NCBI GenBank assembly: GCA_038528235.1
Contig: JBCBEX010000093.1
Span: forward strand, 1-15,978
Direction: 5' to 3'
Length of the DNA stretch: 15,978 bases
From: JBCBEX01 sp038528235
GTDB taxonomy: Bacteria > Bacteroidota > Rhodothermia > Rhodothermales > Rubricoccaceae
Positions 1-6,056 of the stretch are shown here, in pieces. The position numbers and the translations under genes are program-made. How positions within the stretch are numbered: the stretch's first letter is position 1; each line of letters starts with the position of its first letter. Below the pieces are notes generated by a model that had not been told where the DNA came from, searched no databases, and was given only the letters and a program-made list of their open reading frames with translations.

Positions 1-353
1 GCGCAAGGCGCGCGAAGCAGGCGATGCCGAAGCATCGGCGATACAGCGCAACGCGGTGCACGCCATTCGGAGCCAAGCGTAGGCCGTATTGGGATTTTCA
101 AGACAGAGCCTAGCAGCACCAGCACGCCGAGGCGTTGGGCTTCGCGATGCACGATACGGACCGGATGGTAGCCGACCTCTCAACGTCAGGCACAATGCGT
201 GACGCCTTCGGGCAAACTGACGAAACGCTGACGGCAGCACCGACAGCAGCACCGACACGCGTGCCTGCCCGTGCTCTGGAACGGCCAGACGAAGGCCCAG
301 CGGTGTAGTTTGCGCGCTCTGGTGTTTCTCCCCCCTTTTTCCCGCACGGTTCG
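1..353. other. Left edge region with no confident gene
   Basis: I find no gene I can support here. A reading frame open from the window edge on the plus strand (base 2) ends at the TAG at 80-82. Its translation begins RKAREAGDAEASA and ends AIRSQA. It could be the last 26 residues of a gene lying to the left, but it is too short to identify and may be chance in GC-rich DNA. Bases 28-41 form a small hairpin (GATGC-CGAA-GCATC). The long minus-strand open frames covering 110-971 have low-complexity Arg/His-rich translations and run antisense to the MarC gene, so I treat them as shadows. The MarC promoter must lie here, but I see no convincing -33/-7 pair. Confidence 0.5.
234..257. repeat. 12-bp perfect tandem duplication
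   Basis: GCAGCACCGACA occurs twice head to tail (234-245 and 246-257), about 100 bp upstream of the MarC start codon. It looks like a simple replication-slippage duplication. No function is implied. Confidence 0.6.
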
Positions 354-947
354 ATGGAATTCAGCGACTCGGTGTGGTCGGCGGCACTCGTGCTGCTCTT
401 CATCATGGACCCGCTGGGCAACATCCCGCTCTTTCTCTCGCTGCTGCGCGACGTAGACGACAAGCGGCGGCGGTGGGTGCTCGCGCGCGAGCTGCTGATC
501 GCGCTCGCTGTGCTCTTCGCGTTCCTCCTCGGCGGACAGGCGATCCTCGACCTCCTGCACCTCCAGCAGGAATCCGTGACGATTGCAGGCGGGCTCGTGC
601 TGCTTGTGATCGGCCTCCGGATGGTGTTTCCCACGCCGGATGGCGTGATGGGGCCTCAACCCGATGGCGAGCCATTCATCGTCCCGTTGGCGATCCCACT
701 CATTGCGGGGCCATCGGTGCTCGCCACGCTGATTCTCATGGTCAACGCGGCTCCGGACCGCACGGGGACGTGGGCGCTGGCGCTGCTGATGGCCTGGGGC
801 GCGACTGCGGCCCTGCTGATGGCAGCGCCCCTTCTCTACCGCCTCCTGCGCGAACGGGGCCTCATTGCCCTCGAAAGGCTCATGGGTATGCTGCTCCTGA
901 TGATCGCCGTGCAGATGCTCGTCAACGGCATCAAGGCAGTGCTCTAG
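354..947 (+). CDS. MarC/YhgN-family integral membrane protein
   Basis: This 197-residue, very hydrophobic protein has about six predicted transmembrane helices, the usual size and topology of the MarC family (UPF0056, the NAAT group). Two family hallmarks are visible: DPLGNIPLFL near residues 19-28 and PLAIPLIAGPSVL near 112-124. Each is a proline/glycine/asparagine-rich half-helix motif in one half of an internally repeated fold. MarC homologues sit in the inner membrane. The name came from a multiple-antibiotic-resistance locus in E. coli, but a role in resistance was not upheld, and archaeal relatives are reported to move neutral amino acids. The substrate here is unknown. The ATG at 354 places helix 1 directly at the N-terminus, so it is the best start; no strong ribosome-binding site is visible. 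The gene stands alone and converges on the SDR gene 61 bp downstream. Confidence 0.9.
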   Translation: MEFSDSVWSAALVLLFIMDPLGNIPLFLSLLRDVDDKRRRWVLARELLIALAVLFAFLLGGQAILDLLHLQQESVTIAGGLVLLVIGLRMVFPTPDGVMGPQPDGEPFIVPLAIPLIAGPSVLATLILMVNAAPDRTGTWALALLMAWGATAALLMAAPLLYRLLRERGLIALERLMGMLLLMIAVQMLVNGIKAVL

Positions 948-1008
948 CGCCCACACACGTCGCCGAGGCACACCGTCCCCACGGCTACGTCAACGCTTCA
1001 GCCGCGCT

Positions 1009-1782
1009 TCATTGCCGGTCGATGAGGGAGGCGCTGGACTGCGCGACGGGCGTGAGAATCACCTCGGCGATGTTGACGTGGGCGGGTCGGGTGACGACAA
1101 AGACGACCGCATCGGCGATGTCGGAGGCTTGCAGCGGCGTCGTCGTTGCGTAGACGGCATCGGCACGGGTGGCGTCGCCCTCGAAGCGGACGAGCGAGAA
1201 GTCGGTCTCGGTGAGGCCTGGGTCGACGGTCGAGACACGGAGGGGCGTGCCGTGGAGGTCCATCTTGAGCCCACGCGTGATGGCGCCGACTGCGTGCTTT
1301 GTGGCGCAGTACACGGTGCCACCGCGGTAGACCTCGTGCCCGGCCGTGGAGCCGATGTTGACGATGTGGCCGCGCCCACGCTCCAGCATCCCAGGCACGA
1401 CGGCGCGCGTGACGTAGAGCAGCCCCTTCACGTTCGTGTCCACCATGTCGTCGATGTGGCGCACCTCGTTGGCGTAGGCTGGGTCGAGTGCCCGTGACAG
1501 CCCGGCGTTGTTGACCAACACGTCGATGTCGGCGTATGCCTCCGGGAGCGCCGCCACGGTCTCAGAGACGGCCTCGGCATCGCGCACGTCGAGCGCAAAC
1601 GCGTGCACTGCGACGCCGTAGGTGTCACGCAGGCCCTGCGCAACGCGCTGCATGTTGTTGAGGCGGCGAGCGCACAGCACGAGGCGCGCCCCGCGCTGCG
1701 CAAACGCCTCAGCGCATGCCTCGCCAATCCCTGAGGAGGCTCCCGTGATGAAAACGGTAGGGAGTGTCGGGTCCTGAGTCAT
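1009..1782 (-). CDS. SDR-family NAD(P)-dependent oxidoreductase (YdfG-like)
   Basis: This is a classical short-chain dehydrogenase/reductase of 257 residues, the usual length. The Rossmann nucleotide-binding motif TGASSGIG is at residues 13-20 and NNAG at 91-94. The catalytic Ser145 lies in NIGSTAG, and Tyr158/Lys162 form the YxxxK motif (YCATK). After the active site, the DPGLTETDFSLVRF stretch followed by GDATRADAVY closely resembles E. coli YdfG, which oxidises 3-hydroxy acids such as L-allo-threonine and serine with NADP and also reduces malonic semialdehyde. A 3-hydroxy-acid dehydrogenase role is therefore likely, but the substrate is inferred. The arginine pair R39-R40 after the second beta strand favours NADP over NAD. 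The protein is cytosolic. The gene lies 82 bp downstream of the hemolysin III gene on the same strand and may be co-transcribed with it. Confidence 0.93.
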   Translation of the reverse strand: MTQDPTLPTVFITGASSGIGEACAEAFAQRGARLVLCARRLNNMQRVAQGLRDTYGVAVHAFALDVRDAEAVSETVAALPEAYADIDVLVNNAGLSRALDPAYANEVRHIDDMVDTNVKGLLYVTRAVVPGMLERGRGHIVNIGSTAGHEVYRGGTVYCATKHAVGAITRGLKMDLHGTPLRVSTVDPGLTETDFSLVRFEGDATRADAVYATTTPLQASDIADAVVFVVTRPAHVNIAEVILTPVAQSSASLIDRQ

Positions 1783-1807
1783 GCGTCCAGGGGCGTAGGC
1801 TTAAAAC

Positions 1808-1824
1808 TTCGAGTTCAACCCGAA
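1808..1824. other. Imperfect dyad between hemolysin III and SDR genes
   Basis: TTCGAGTTCAACCCGAA is a 17-base near-palindrome (TTCG/CGAA, one mismatch, GTT/AAC). On the minus strand it is followed by GTTTTAAG, so it could be a weak terminator for the upstream hemolysin III gene. It is also close enough to the SDR start (1782) to be an operator. The stem is short, so either role is tentative. Confidence 0.25.
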
Positions 1825-1864
1825 TATCCGACGCATCACCAACTCCCCACTTCCCGCTTCGGAA

Positions 1865-2647
1865 TCACCAGCCGCCGCGTAGGACGTAGCCCAGAATCAC
1901 GTAGTAGTGGCACGCGCTGCCAGCGAGCACGAAAACGTGCCAGATGGCATGGCTGAACGGCAGTTTCTCCCACGCAAAGAAGAGCGTGCCGACCGTGTAG
2001 AACACGCCGCCCGCCACGATCCAGATCAGCGCTTCGAGCGGCATTGCGGCGATGAGTGGCTTCGCGATCAGCACCGCAGACCAGCCCAGCAGGAGGTAGA
2101 GGATGAGCGAGAAGCGCTTGAATCGCCCCGTGTAGAACAGCTTGTAGACGATGCCGAACACCGAGAGCGTCCAGACGAGCGTGAGTAGCGTCCAGCCGAC
2201 CGGGCCTGGCACGCTCAGGAGCACGATCGGCGTGTAGGTGCCTGCGATCAGCAGATAGATCGCCATATGGTCCAGCACATGGAACGTGTCCTTCCAGGGC
2301 TTATCGAAGAACGCATGGAAGAGCGTAGATGTCGTGTAGACCGCGATGAGCGCGCCGCCGTAGATCGAGAACGTGGTCACGTGTACGAAATCGCCACGCA
2401 TGACGCCGAGGACGATCAGCACCGGGACGAAGATGAGCGCGAGCACCATGCCCAGCCCGTGCGTCAGCGAGTTCGCGATCTCCTCTCGCAGCCGCTTCTG
2501 GTGCGCCTCGACCACCCGCCGAGCACGCCACTGCACGACGGTGCGGGTGCGTGCGAGCCGACTCGGCGGCGCATTTTGGCGCCGGATCGCCTGGATGCGT
2601 GCGGCACGTCGACGGACGGAGCGCGGTCGGACAGCTCGGCGGCGCAT
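1865..2647 (-). CDS. Hemolysin III family (PAQR-type) membrane protein
   Basis: The protein has seven predicted transmembrane helices with all the conserved residues of the hemolysin III/YqfA/PAQR superfamily. These are STLFH at residues 107-111, LDHMAIYLLIAGTYTP at 125-140 and HAIWH at 233-237, with His247 in the ACHYY segment. In eukaryotic adiponectin receptors the equivalent Ser/Asp/His set binds zinc and supports ceramidase-like hydrolysis. The bacterial function is poorly known, and 'hemolysin' is a historical label. The ATG at 2647 gives an N-terminal extension of about 45 residues that is extremely arginine-rich and atypical. Conserved sequence begins around EEIANSLTHGLG (residues 55-66). 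In-frame GTG codons at 2536 and 2515 would give a family-sized protein and are credible alternative starts. The gene follows the membrane trio on the same strand after a 184-bp gap that holds a possible promoter. Confidence 0.9.
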   Translation of the reverse strand: MRRRAVRPRSVRRRAARIQAIRRQNAPPSRLARTRTVVQWRARRVVEAHQKRLREEIANSLTHGLGMVLALIFVPVLIVLGVMRGDFVHVTTFSIYGGALIAVYTTSTLFHAFFDKPWKDTFHVLDHMAIYLLIAGTYTPIVLLSVPGPVGWTLLTLVWTLSVFGIVYKLFYTGRFKRFSLILYLLLGWSAVLIAKPLIAAMPLEALIWIVAGGVFYTVGTLFFAWEKLPFSHAIWHVFVLAGSACHYYVILGYVLRGGW

Positions 2648-2776
2648 GGCGAGCAGGAGAGCAGGTGGAGAGAGAGCGAGCGGTGGTGGTGGTAGTCAAT
2701 AGCATACCGCCACTAGCTACCGCTTGATACGACGCAACGGTGTTAAGAAATCGTTCCCACGAAAGCCGCTATAGAC

Positions 2777-2784
2777 CAAATTTA
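2777..2784 (-). promoter_or_regulatory. Possible Bacteroidota-type -7 element for hemolysin III
   Basis: Read on the minus strand, this is TAAATTTG, an exact match to the Bacteroidota -7 consensus TAnnTTTG, inside a locally AT-rich patch of the spacer. No TTG -33 element is found at the expected 19-21 bp distance. A start of transcription near 2770 would leave a leader of about 120 bases before the ATG at 2647. The leader is pyrimidine-rich just ahead of that codon. Confidence 0.35.
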
Positions 2785-2831
2785 ATGAAGGCCCTATGAA
2801 TGTACGGCCTCCGTCTCAACCTGCCGATGCC

Positions 2832-3275
2832 CTAGGACCGGACCGTGCGGCGCGCGTCGGGGTTGATCGAGTCCGGGGCCTGCCGGGCCTCATCGATGAG
2901 GCGAATCTGCTCGACGACGTACGCGCGGTCGAGCGGGAGCGGGAGCCACTGCACGGTGTAGAGCACCGCGAGCGCGAGCACGAGGCTGGACAGCAACGCC
3001 GGCCCCCAGCCGGGAGCGAGGTGGCGGACGAGCATCGTGAAGCGTAGCAGACACAGCACGGTCACCGGCACGAACGCGAGCGCGAAGAGCCACTCGGCAC
3101 CGGCCGTGGAGATCAGCAAGGCAGCACCCGATGCAGCACCAGCGAAGAAGATCGCGAGCCGCCACAGCGACCGCCGACGCGTCGCACCTGTGAGCCGCCC
3201 CGTGCGCGCCTCGTAGATCATGAGCCCGCCGCCGAGGACGAGCAGCGAGACAGCGAGGACGACAGCAGAAAACAC
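2832..3275 (-). CDS. Hypothetical four-helix membrane protein
   Basis: I do not recognise a named family. The 147-residue product has four predicted transmembrane segments, at roughly residues 2-20, 37-57, 60-80 and 92-112. A basic loop (ATRRRSLWR) lies between the first two, and a polar C-terminal tail of about 30 residues ends the protein. No catalytic motif, cysteine pair or signal peptidase site is obvious. The gene is 16 bp downstream of the YqjD-like gene, which is itself 3 bp from the holin-X-like gene, so the three are almost certainly one transcript. The product probably belongs to the same inner-membrane process, but that is inferred only from the operon. Confidence 0.75.
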   Translation of the reverse strand: MFSAVVLAVSLLVLGGGLMIYEARTGRLTGATRRRSLWRLAIFFAGAASGAALLISTAGAEWLFALAFVPVTVLCLLRFTMLVRHLAPGWGPALLSSLVLALAVLYTVQWLPLPLDRAYVVEQIRLIDEARQAPDSINPDARRTVRS

Positions 3276-3291
3276 GACGGCGGCGGTAGGG

Positions 3292-3870
3292 TTACTCGAA
3301 GTCGGCAGACGGGGCGGGCTGGAAGCGACCGAGTGCGTAGCTCAGGCCCACACGCACCGCCTGGTTGCCCGCAGCGCGCATGCCTTCGCGGAAGAGCGTG
3401 CGCCTCTGCTTCGGCGTAGTGCTCACCTCCGTATCGCCATAGACGATCACCGGCGGGCGCTTGCGAAAGGCGAGGTCGAGCGCTTCGTCGGCGCTCTTCC
3501 CGCGCGCCATTCGGGCCGAGGCGTCGTTGATGACCGTGCGGAGGTAGGCCGTCACGAGCTGCTGTTGGTCGTTGGGAGCCGGGCGGCTCTTGCGCTTCTT
3601 ACGCATCCCTAGCACAAACGACGCCAACGCGGTCAGCGCCACGGCACCCGCTGCAACCGCGAGCGGGTTCTCACGCACGACCCGAGCCAGTGCACCCGGC
3701 TCGGACGATGTGCCACCGACAAAGGGCAGCGCCTTGAGCGGACGCGTGACTTCGTGCTGGAGGGTGTCGAAGCGCGCCTTCATGCTGGCCTCCTGCGCGG
3801 CCAGACGCGCCCGTAGTGCGTCCTGCTCAGGCGTGTCGGAGGCGACTGGCTTCGAAACGTCGGTACTCAC
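3292..3870 (-). CDS. YqjD/DUF883-DUF3618-like single-helix membrane protein
   Basis: The 192-residue protein has an N-terminal heptad-like, charged helical region (about residues 14-45). A single transmembrane helix follows within ENPLAVAAGAVALTALASF (residues 67-85), then a strongly basic stop-transfer MRKKRK. The 'NP-L/W-x-A-V-A-A-G' entry into the helix is typical of YqjD/ElaB (DUF883) and DUF3618 proteins. E. coli YqjD is a stationary-phase inner-membrane protein that binds ribosomes through its N-terminal part. Unlike those short proteins, this one carries about 100 extra residues after the helix, including RKRPPVIVYGD. I cannot assign a domain to that tail. The gene is sandwiched between the holin-X-like gene (3-bp gap) and the four-helix gene (16-bp gap). 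The family call is moderate and the function unknown. Confidence 0.7.
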   Translation of the reverse strand: MSTDVSKPVASDTPEQDALRARLAAQEASMKARFDTLQHEVTRPLKALPFVGGTSSEPGALARVVRENPLAVAAGAVALTALASFVLGMRKKRKSRPAPNDQQQLVTAYLRTVINDASARMARGKSADEALDLAFRKRPPVIVYGDTEVSTTPKQRRTLFREGMRAAGNQAVRVGLSYALGRFQPAPSADFE

Positions 3871-3873
3871 GAG

Positions 3874-4434
3874 TCAGGCAGGGGTCTTGGGAGAGGTAGC
3901 GGAGGATGCAGCCTTCGCCTTCTGAAATTGCGCGTTGAACACTAAGGCCGCGATCCCGAGTAGCGCCGTCGTGGTCAAAAAGCCCAGCAACAGGCCTGCA
4001 TGGAGCGAGGCGAACCCCCACACGTACAGCGCAGTGAATCCGAAGCTCAGCGTCAGTAGGGAGAAGAACCCGGCGAGCAGCCCCACGACGACCAGCAGCA
4101 CCAGCGGCTGCCCCATCGCCTTGGCGCCCTCCACGCGGCCTTTGACCTCGTCTCGCACCTCCTGCTTTGCCAGCGCGATGCGCAGATCGACCCATGTCTT
4201 GACGTCGTCCACGATGCCCTTTGTCTGATCAGAGATCCGGGCAACTTTTCCTTTGGGTTCGATGCGAGCAGGCGTCCCGGCGACCGCTGGACTGGGCTGG
4301 GAGACCGGCCGGACTGGCGGTGGTGCCAAGCGTGACGGCTCGATGACTGGGGACGTAGCGGTGCCAGCGGGCACTTGGGCGCCGTCGCCTGAGCGCGAGG
4401 ACGGCGGTGCAAGGGTCGTGGTCGGGTCGGCCAT
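3874..4434 (-). CDS. Putative holin-X / YqjE-type phage-holin-family protein
   Basis: This 186-residue product has a proline-rich, low-complexity N-terminus (residues 1-60). An amphipathic charged helix follows (about 70-107: DQTKGIVDDVKTWVDLRIAL, then AKQEVRDEVKGR), and then two long hydrophobic segments (about 110-137 and 141-166) joined by a short turn. A pre-helix of the LxxAE/KxE type followed by a two-helix hairpin is the architecture of the Actinobacterial Holin-X/YqjE family (PF07332). Despite the name, these are usually chromosomal and not lytic. I chose the ATG at 4434 (MADPTTT). The open frame extends to 4794, but the added 120 residues lack coherent character and would overlap the divergent Nfu-like gene. 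This is the first gene of the minus-strand membrane operon. Confidence 0.7.
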   Translation of the reverse strand: MADPTTTLAPPSSRSGDGAQVPAGTATSPVIEPSRLAPPPVRPVSQPSPAVAGTPARIEPKGKVARISDQTKGIVDDVKTWVDLRIALAKQEVRDEVKGRVEGAKAMGQPLVLLVVVGLLAGFFSLLTLSFGFTALYVWGFASLHAGLLLGFLTTTALLGIAALVFNAQFQKAKAASSATSPKTPA

Positions 4435-4472
4435 GCCGAGTGCAGGCGTGTGGACGTGCGGTGCTGGGTGGT

Positions 4473-4501
4473 AGACTACGCACTTGGACGCCGCAATCCA
4501 A
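4473..4501 (-). promoter_or_regulatory. Candidate sigma-70-like promoter of membrane operon
   Basis: On the minus strand TTGGAT (4501-4496) and TAGTCT (4478-4473) are separated by 17 bp, and transcription would begin near 4466, about 30 bases before the ATG at 4434. It lies in the 163-bp divergent spacer shared with the Nfu-like gene. The -10 is weak and does not match the Bacteroidota TAnnTTTG element, so this is only a suggestion. Confidence 0.25.
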
Positions 4502-4597
4502 TCAGCGATCCAGGCGCCGGCCCATTCGACCGGAAGGAACCTGCTGGCGCGGCCAGGTGGTACGACCCGCCGTTGTCCCTCCCGCCTCCCCCACTCG

Positions 4598-4876
4598 ATG
4601 TCGACGCTCCAAACCCAAGCAACGCCGAACCCGAACGCGCTCAAGTTCTCGCTCGACGGCCAGAAACTCCTCGACGCCGGCATCCTCGTCTTCAACTCCA
4701 GCGCGGAAGCAGAGACGAACGCGTTTGCGAACGCCCTCTTCAGCGTACGTGGCGTGGCCAACGTCTTCATCACACCTGATTTCGCCACGATCACGAAGCA
4801 TCCTGCCGCCGACTGGGCGGAGATGTTGCCAAGCCTCCGCGACGCGTTCGACGATCACGCCCAAGACTTGGCTTGA
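4598..4876 (+). CDS. Stand-alone Nfu/NifU N-terminal-domain protein
   Basis: The 92-residue protein begins MSTLQTQATPNPNALKF. The TPNPNALKF stretch (residues 9-17) is the signature of the Nfu N-terminal domain (PF08712), and the rest fits the small alpha/beta fold (GVANVFITPDFATITK at 52-67). In full Nfu proteins this domain precedes a C-terminal NifU domain whose CxxC motif carries Fe-S clusters. Here the frame stops after the N-terminal domain and the protein has no cysteine, so it cannot ligate a cluster itself. It may be an adaptor for Fe-S maturation or an independent binding domain. I chose the ATG at 4598; an upstream in-frame ATG at 4484 adds 38 residues with no domain character. The gene is divergent from the membrane operon and converges on the LuxC-like gene with a 14-bp gap. 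Confidence 0.85.
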   Translation: MSTLQTQATPNPNALKFSLDGQKLLDAGILVFNSSAEAETNAFANALFSVRGVANVFITPDFATITKHPAADWAEMLPSLRDAFDDHAQDLA

Positions 4877-4880
4877 CCGA

Positions 4881-4905
4881 GTGCGCAGCCCTACAGGCTG
4901 CGCAC
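4881..4905. terminator. Perfect hairpin at convergent gene ends
   Basis: GTGCGCAGCC (4881-4890) and GGCTGCGCAC (4896-4905) pair perfectly over 10 bp with the loop CTACA. The structure starts 4 bp after the Nfu-like stop codon. On the other strand the loop contains the LuxC-like stop codon and one arm encodes its last residues. Neither side has a T tract, so it may act as a shared bidirectional 3' end or an RNA-stabilising hairpin instead of a classical intrinsic terminator. Confidence 0.5.
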
Positions 4906-5946
4906 GAAGGCCATCAGCGCACGATCGGCCGCTGTGCCGAGCCGGGAGCGATGCGCGTCGCCTGGCTTGATGTGCAGCGTCGGGGGGATCTGCACGCGCC
5001 TGACGACGGCTTCGGTGGCCACGACCCCGCCGAGTGCGTTCTCGTGCGCGTCGATCCAGGTTACCACCGCGTCGACGGAGCCGTATTCGGCCCAGCGGAG
5101 ATGCCCAGCCGTCTGCACGTCGGGGTGGCCGCGACTGACCAGAACGCCGTCACCCCAGGCGTAGGGCTGTTTCGCGGCCTTCAGGAACGCCCGCGGCATT
5201 TCGAGGACGCCGTCGGTATCCGCATGCGCGGGCATGACCTGTCGGAAGCCCGAGAACGCCTCAAAGTAGGGGTCCGCATCGAGGCCGTGTGGGGCCCACA
5301 AGAGCACTACGTTGCCCTCGGCGAGCCCCTCGTGCAGCAGAATGTCTTCCGCAAGCCCGATGCGAGCGTCGAAGTCTTCGGAGCCGTCGATGACCGCCAC
5401 GGTGATCCGTCGCGGGCGCAGATGCAATCGCTCGGCAGGGAGTCCGGCTGCGGTGGCTCGGTCTCGCCATGCGTCAACAGCACCTTGAGTGCCTGCCACG
5501 AGCAGGGCATCGGCTTGGCGGAGAACGTGCCCGGCGTCCACGGCGAAGTCCGTCGCCGGGCCGCCCTCCGACGCCACCGACGCGGCGAACGCCGGAAGCA
5601 AGTGGGGCGACGATGTGGGCAACGCCACGACGGGCTCGTGCCCGGCCAACCACACAGCAACCAGGGCACGTACCCCATCGAGCGGCACCGTTCCCTCGGG
5701 GACGATCCCGACGCGCGCCAACCCGGAAGACCCCTCGTCACCGCCGAGCCACGTGCGCAGCTTGTTGGGTGACGCGAGGTGGTGCATCTGCTGGTTGACA
5801 GCGAACGCGACGGCTTCCTCAGTGAACCGATTCGGCGCCGACAGCGTGGCCTGAGCAGCCTTGGCGCGTGCCGCGAACTCCGGGTCCTGCCATGCTTTGG
5901 CGGCAGCGGCGATGGCGGCGATGCGAGCGTCGAGGGCGGAAGACAT
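4891..5946 (-). CDS. LuxC-type acyl-CoA reductase homologue lacking the catalytic Cys
   Basis: The 351-residue product matches the LuxC/acyl-CoA reductase family (PF05893), in the form common in Bacteroidota, along most of its length. Anchors are NRFTEEAVAFAV (39-50), the RVGIVPEGTVPLDGVRAL segment ending in AGHEPVVAL (78-109), DALLVAGTQ (146-154), a DILLHEGLAEGNVVLLWAP block (201-219), DPYFEAF (225-231) and a C-terminal ADRALMAFV. LuxC enzymes reduce fatty acyl-CoA to aldehyde with NADPH through an acyl-cysteine in a GLGCRNV-type motif. Here the aligned motif reads GLAEGNV with Glu210 at the cysteine position, and the whole protein contains no cysteine. The usual AGNIP cofactor loop is also altered (PEGTVP). 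Reductase activity therefore looks lost or changed. I chose the ATG at 5946 over 6036 because the extra 30 residues are proline-rich and not conserved. A GMC oxidoreductase gene lies 110 bp upstream on the same strand. Confidence 0.75.
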   Translation of the reverse strand: MSSALDARIAAIAAAAKAWQDPEFAARAKAAQATLSAPNRFTEEAVAFAVNQQMHHLASPNKLRTWLGGDEGSSGLARVGIVPEGTVPLDGVRALVAVWLAGHEPVVALPTSSPHLLPAFAASVASEGGPATDFAVDAGHVLRQADALLVAGTQGAVDAWRDRATAAGLPAERLHLRPRRITVAVIDGSEDFDARIGLAEDILLHEGLAEGNVVLLWAPHGLDADPYFEAFSGFRQVMPAHADTDGVLEMPRAFLKAAKQPYAWGDGVLVSRGHPDVQTAGHLRWAEYGSVDAVVTWIDAHENALGGVVATEAVVRRVQIPPTLHIKPGDAHRSRLGTAADRALMAFVRSL

Positions 5947-6056
5947 GCTGGACAATGACAAAGACGAGGCGGGACGCTCGAACGAACGCCCCGCCCCTGG
6001 GATTGGTGCCTCTGGAACAGGTGCCTGCGGGATCAAGGCCCCAGGACTGGGACGTG

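Noticed and set aside
186..971. 261-residue minus-strand open frame with His/Glu/Arg-rich sequence
   Set aside because: It lies opposite the MarC gene, whose membrane-protein codons give charged residues on the reverse strand.
3874..4434. Prophage lysis module suggested by the holin-family match
   Set aside because: There is no endolysin, spanin or other phage gene nearby, and the YqjD-like neighbour fits a chromosomal membrane operon.
4435..4794. 120-residue N-terminal extension of the holin-X-like frame
   Set aside because: It overlaps the divergent Nfu-like gene and has no coherent hydrophobic or conserved pattern; the ATG at 4434 gives a sensible protein.
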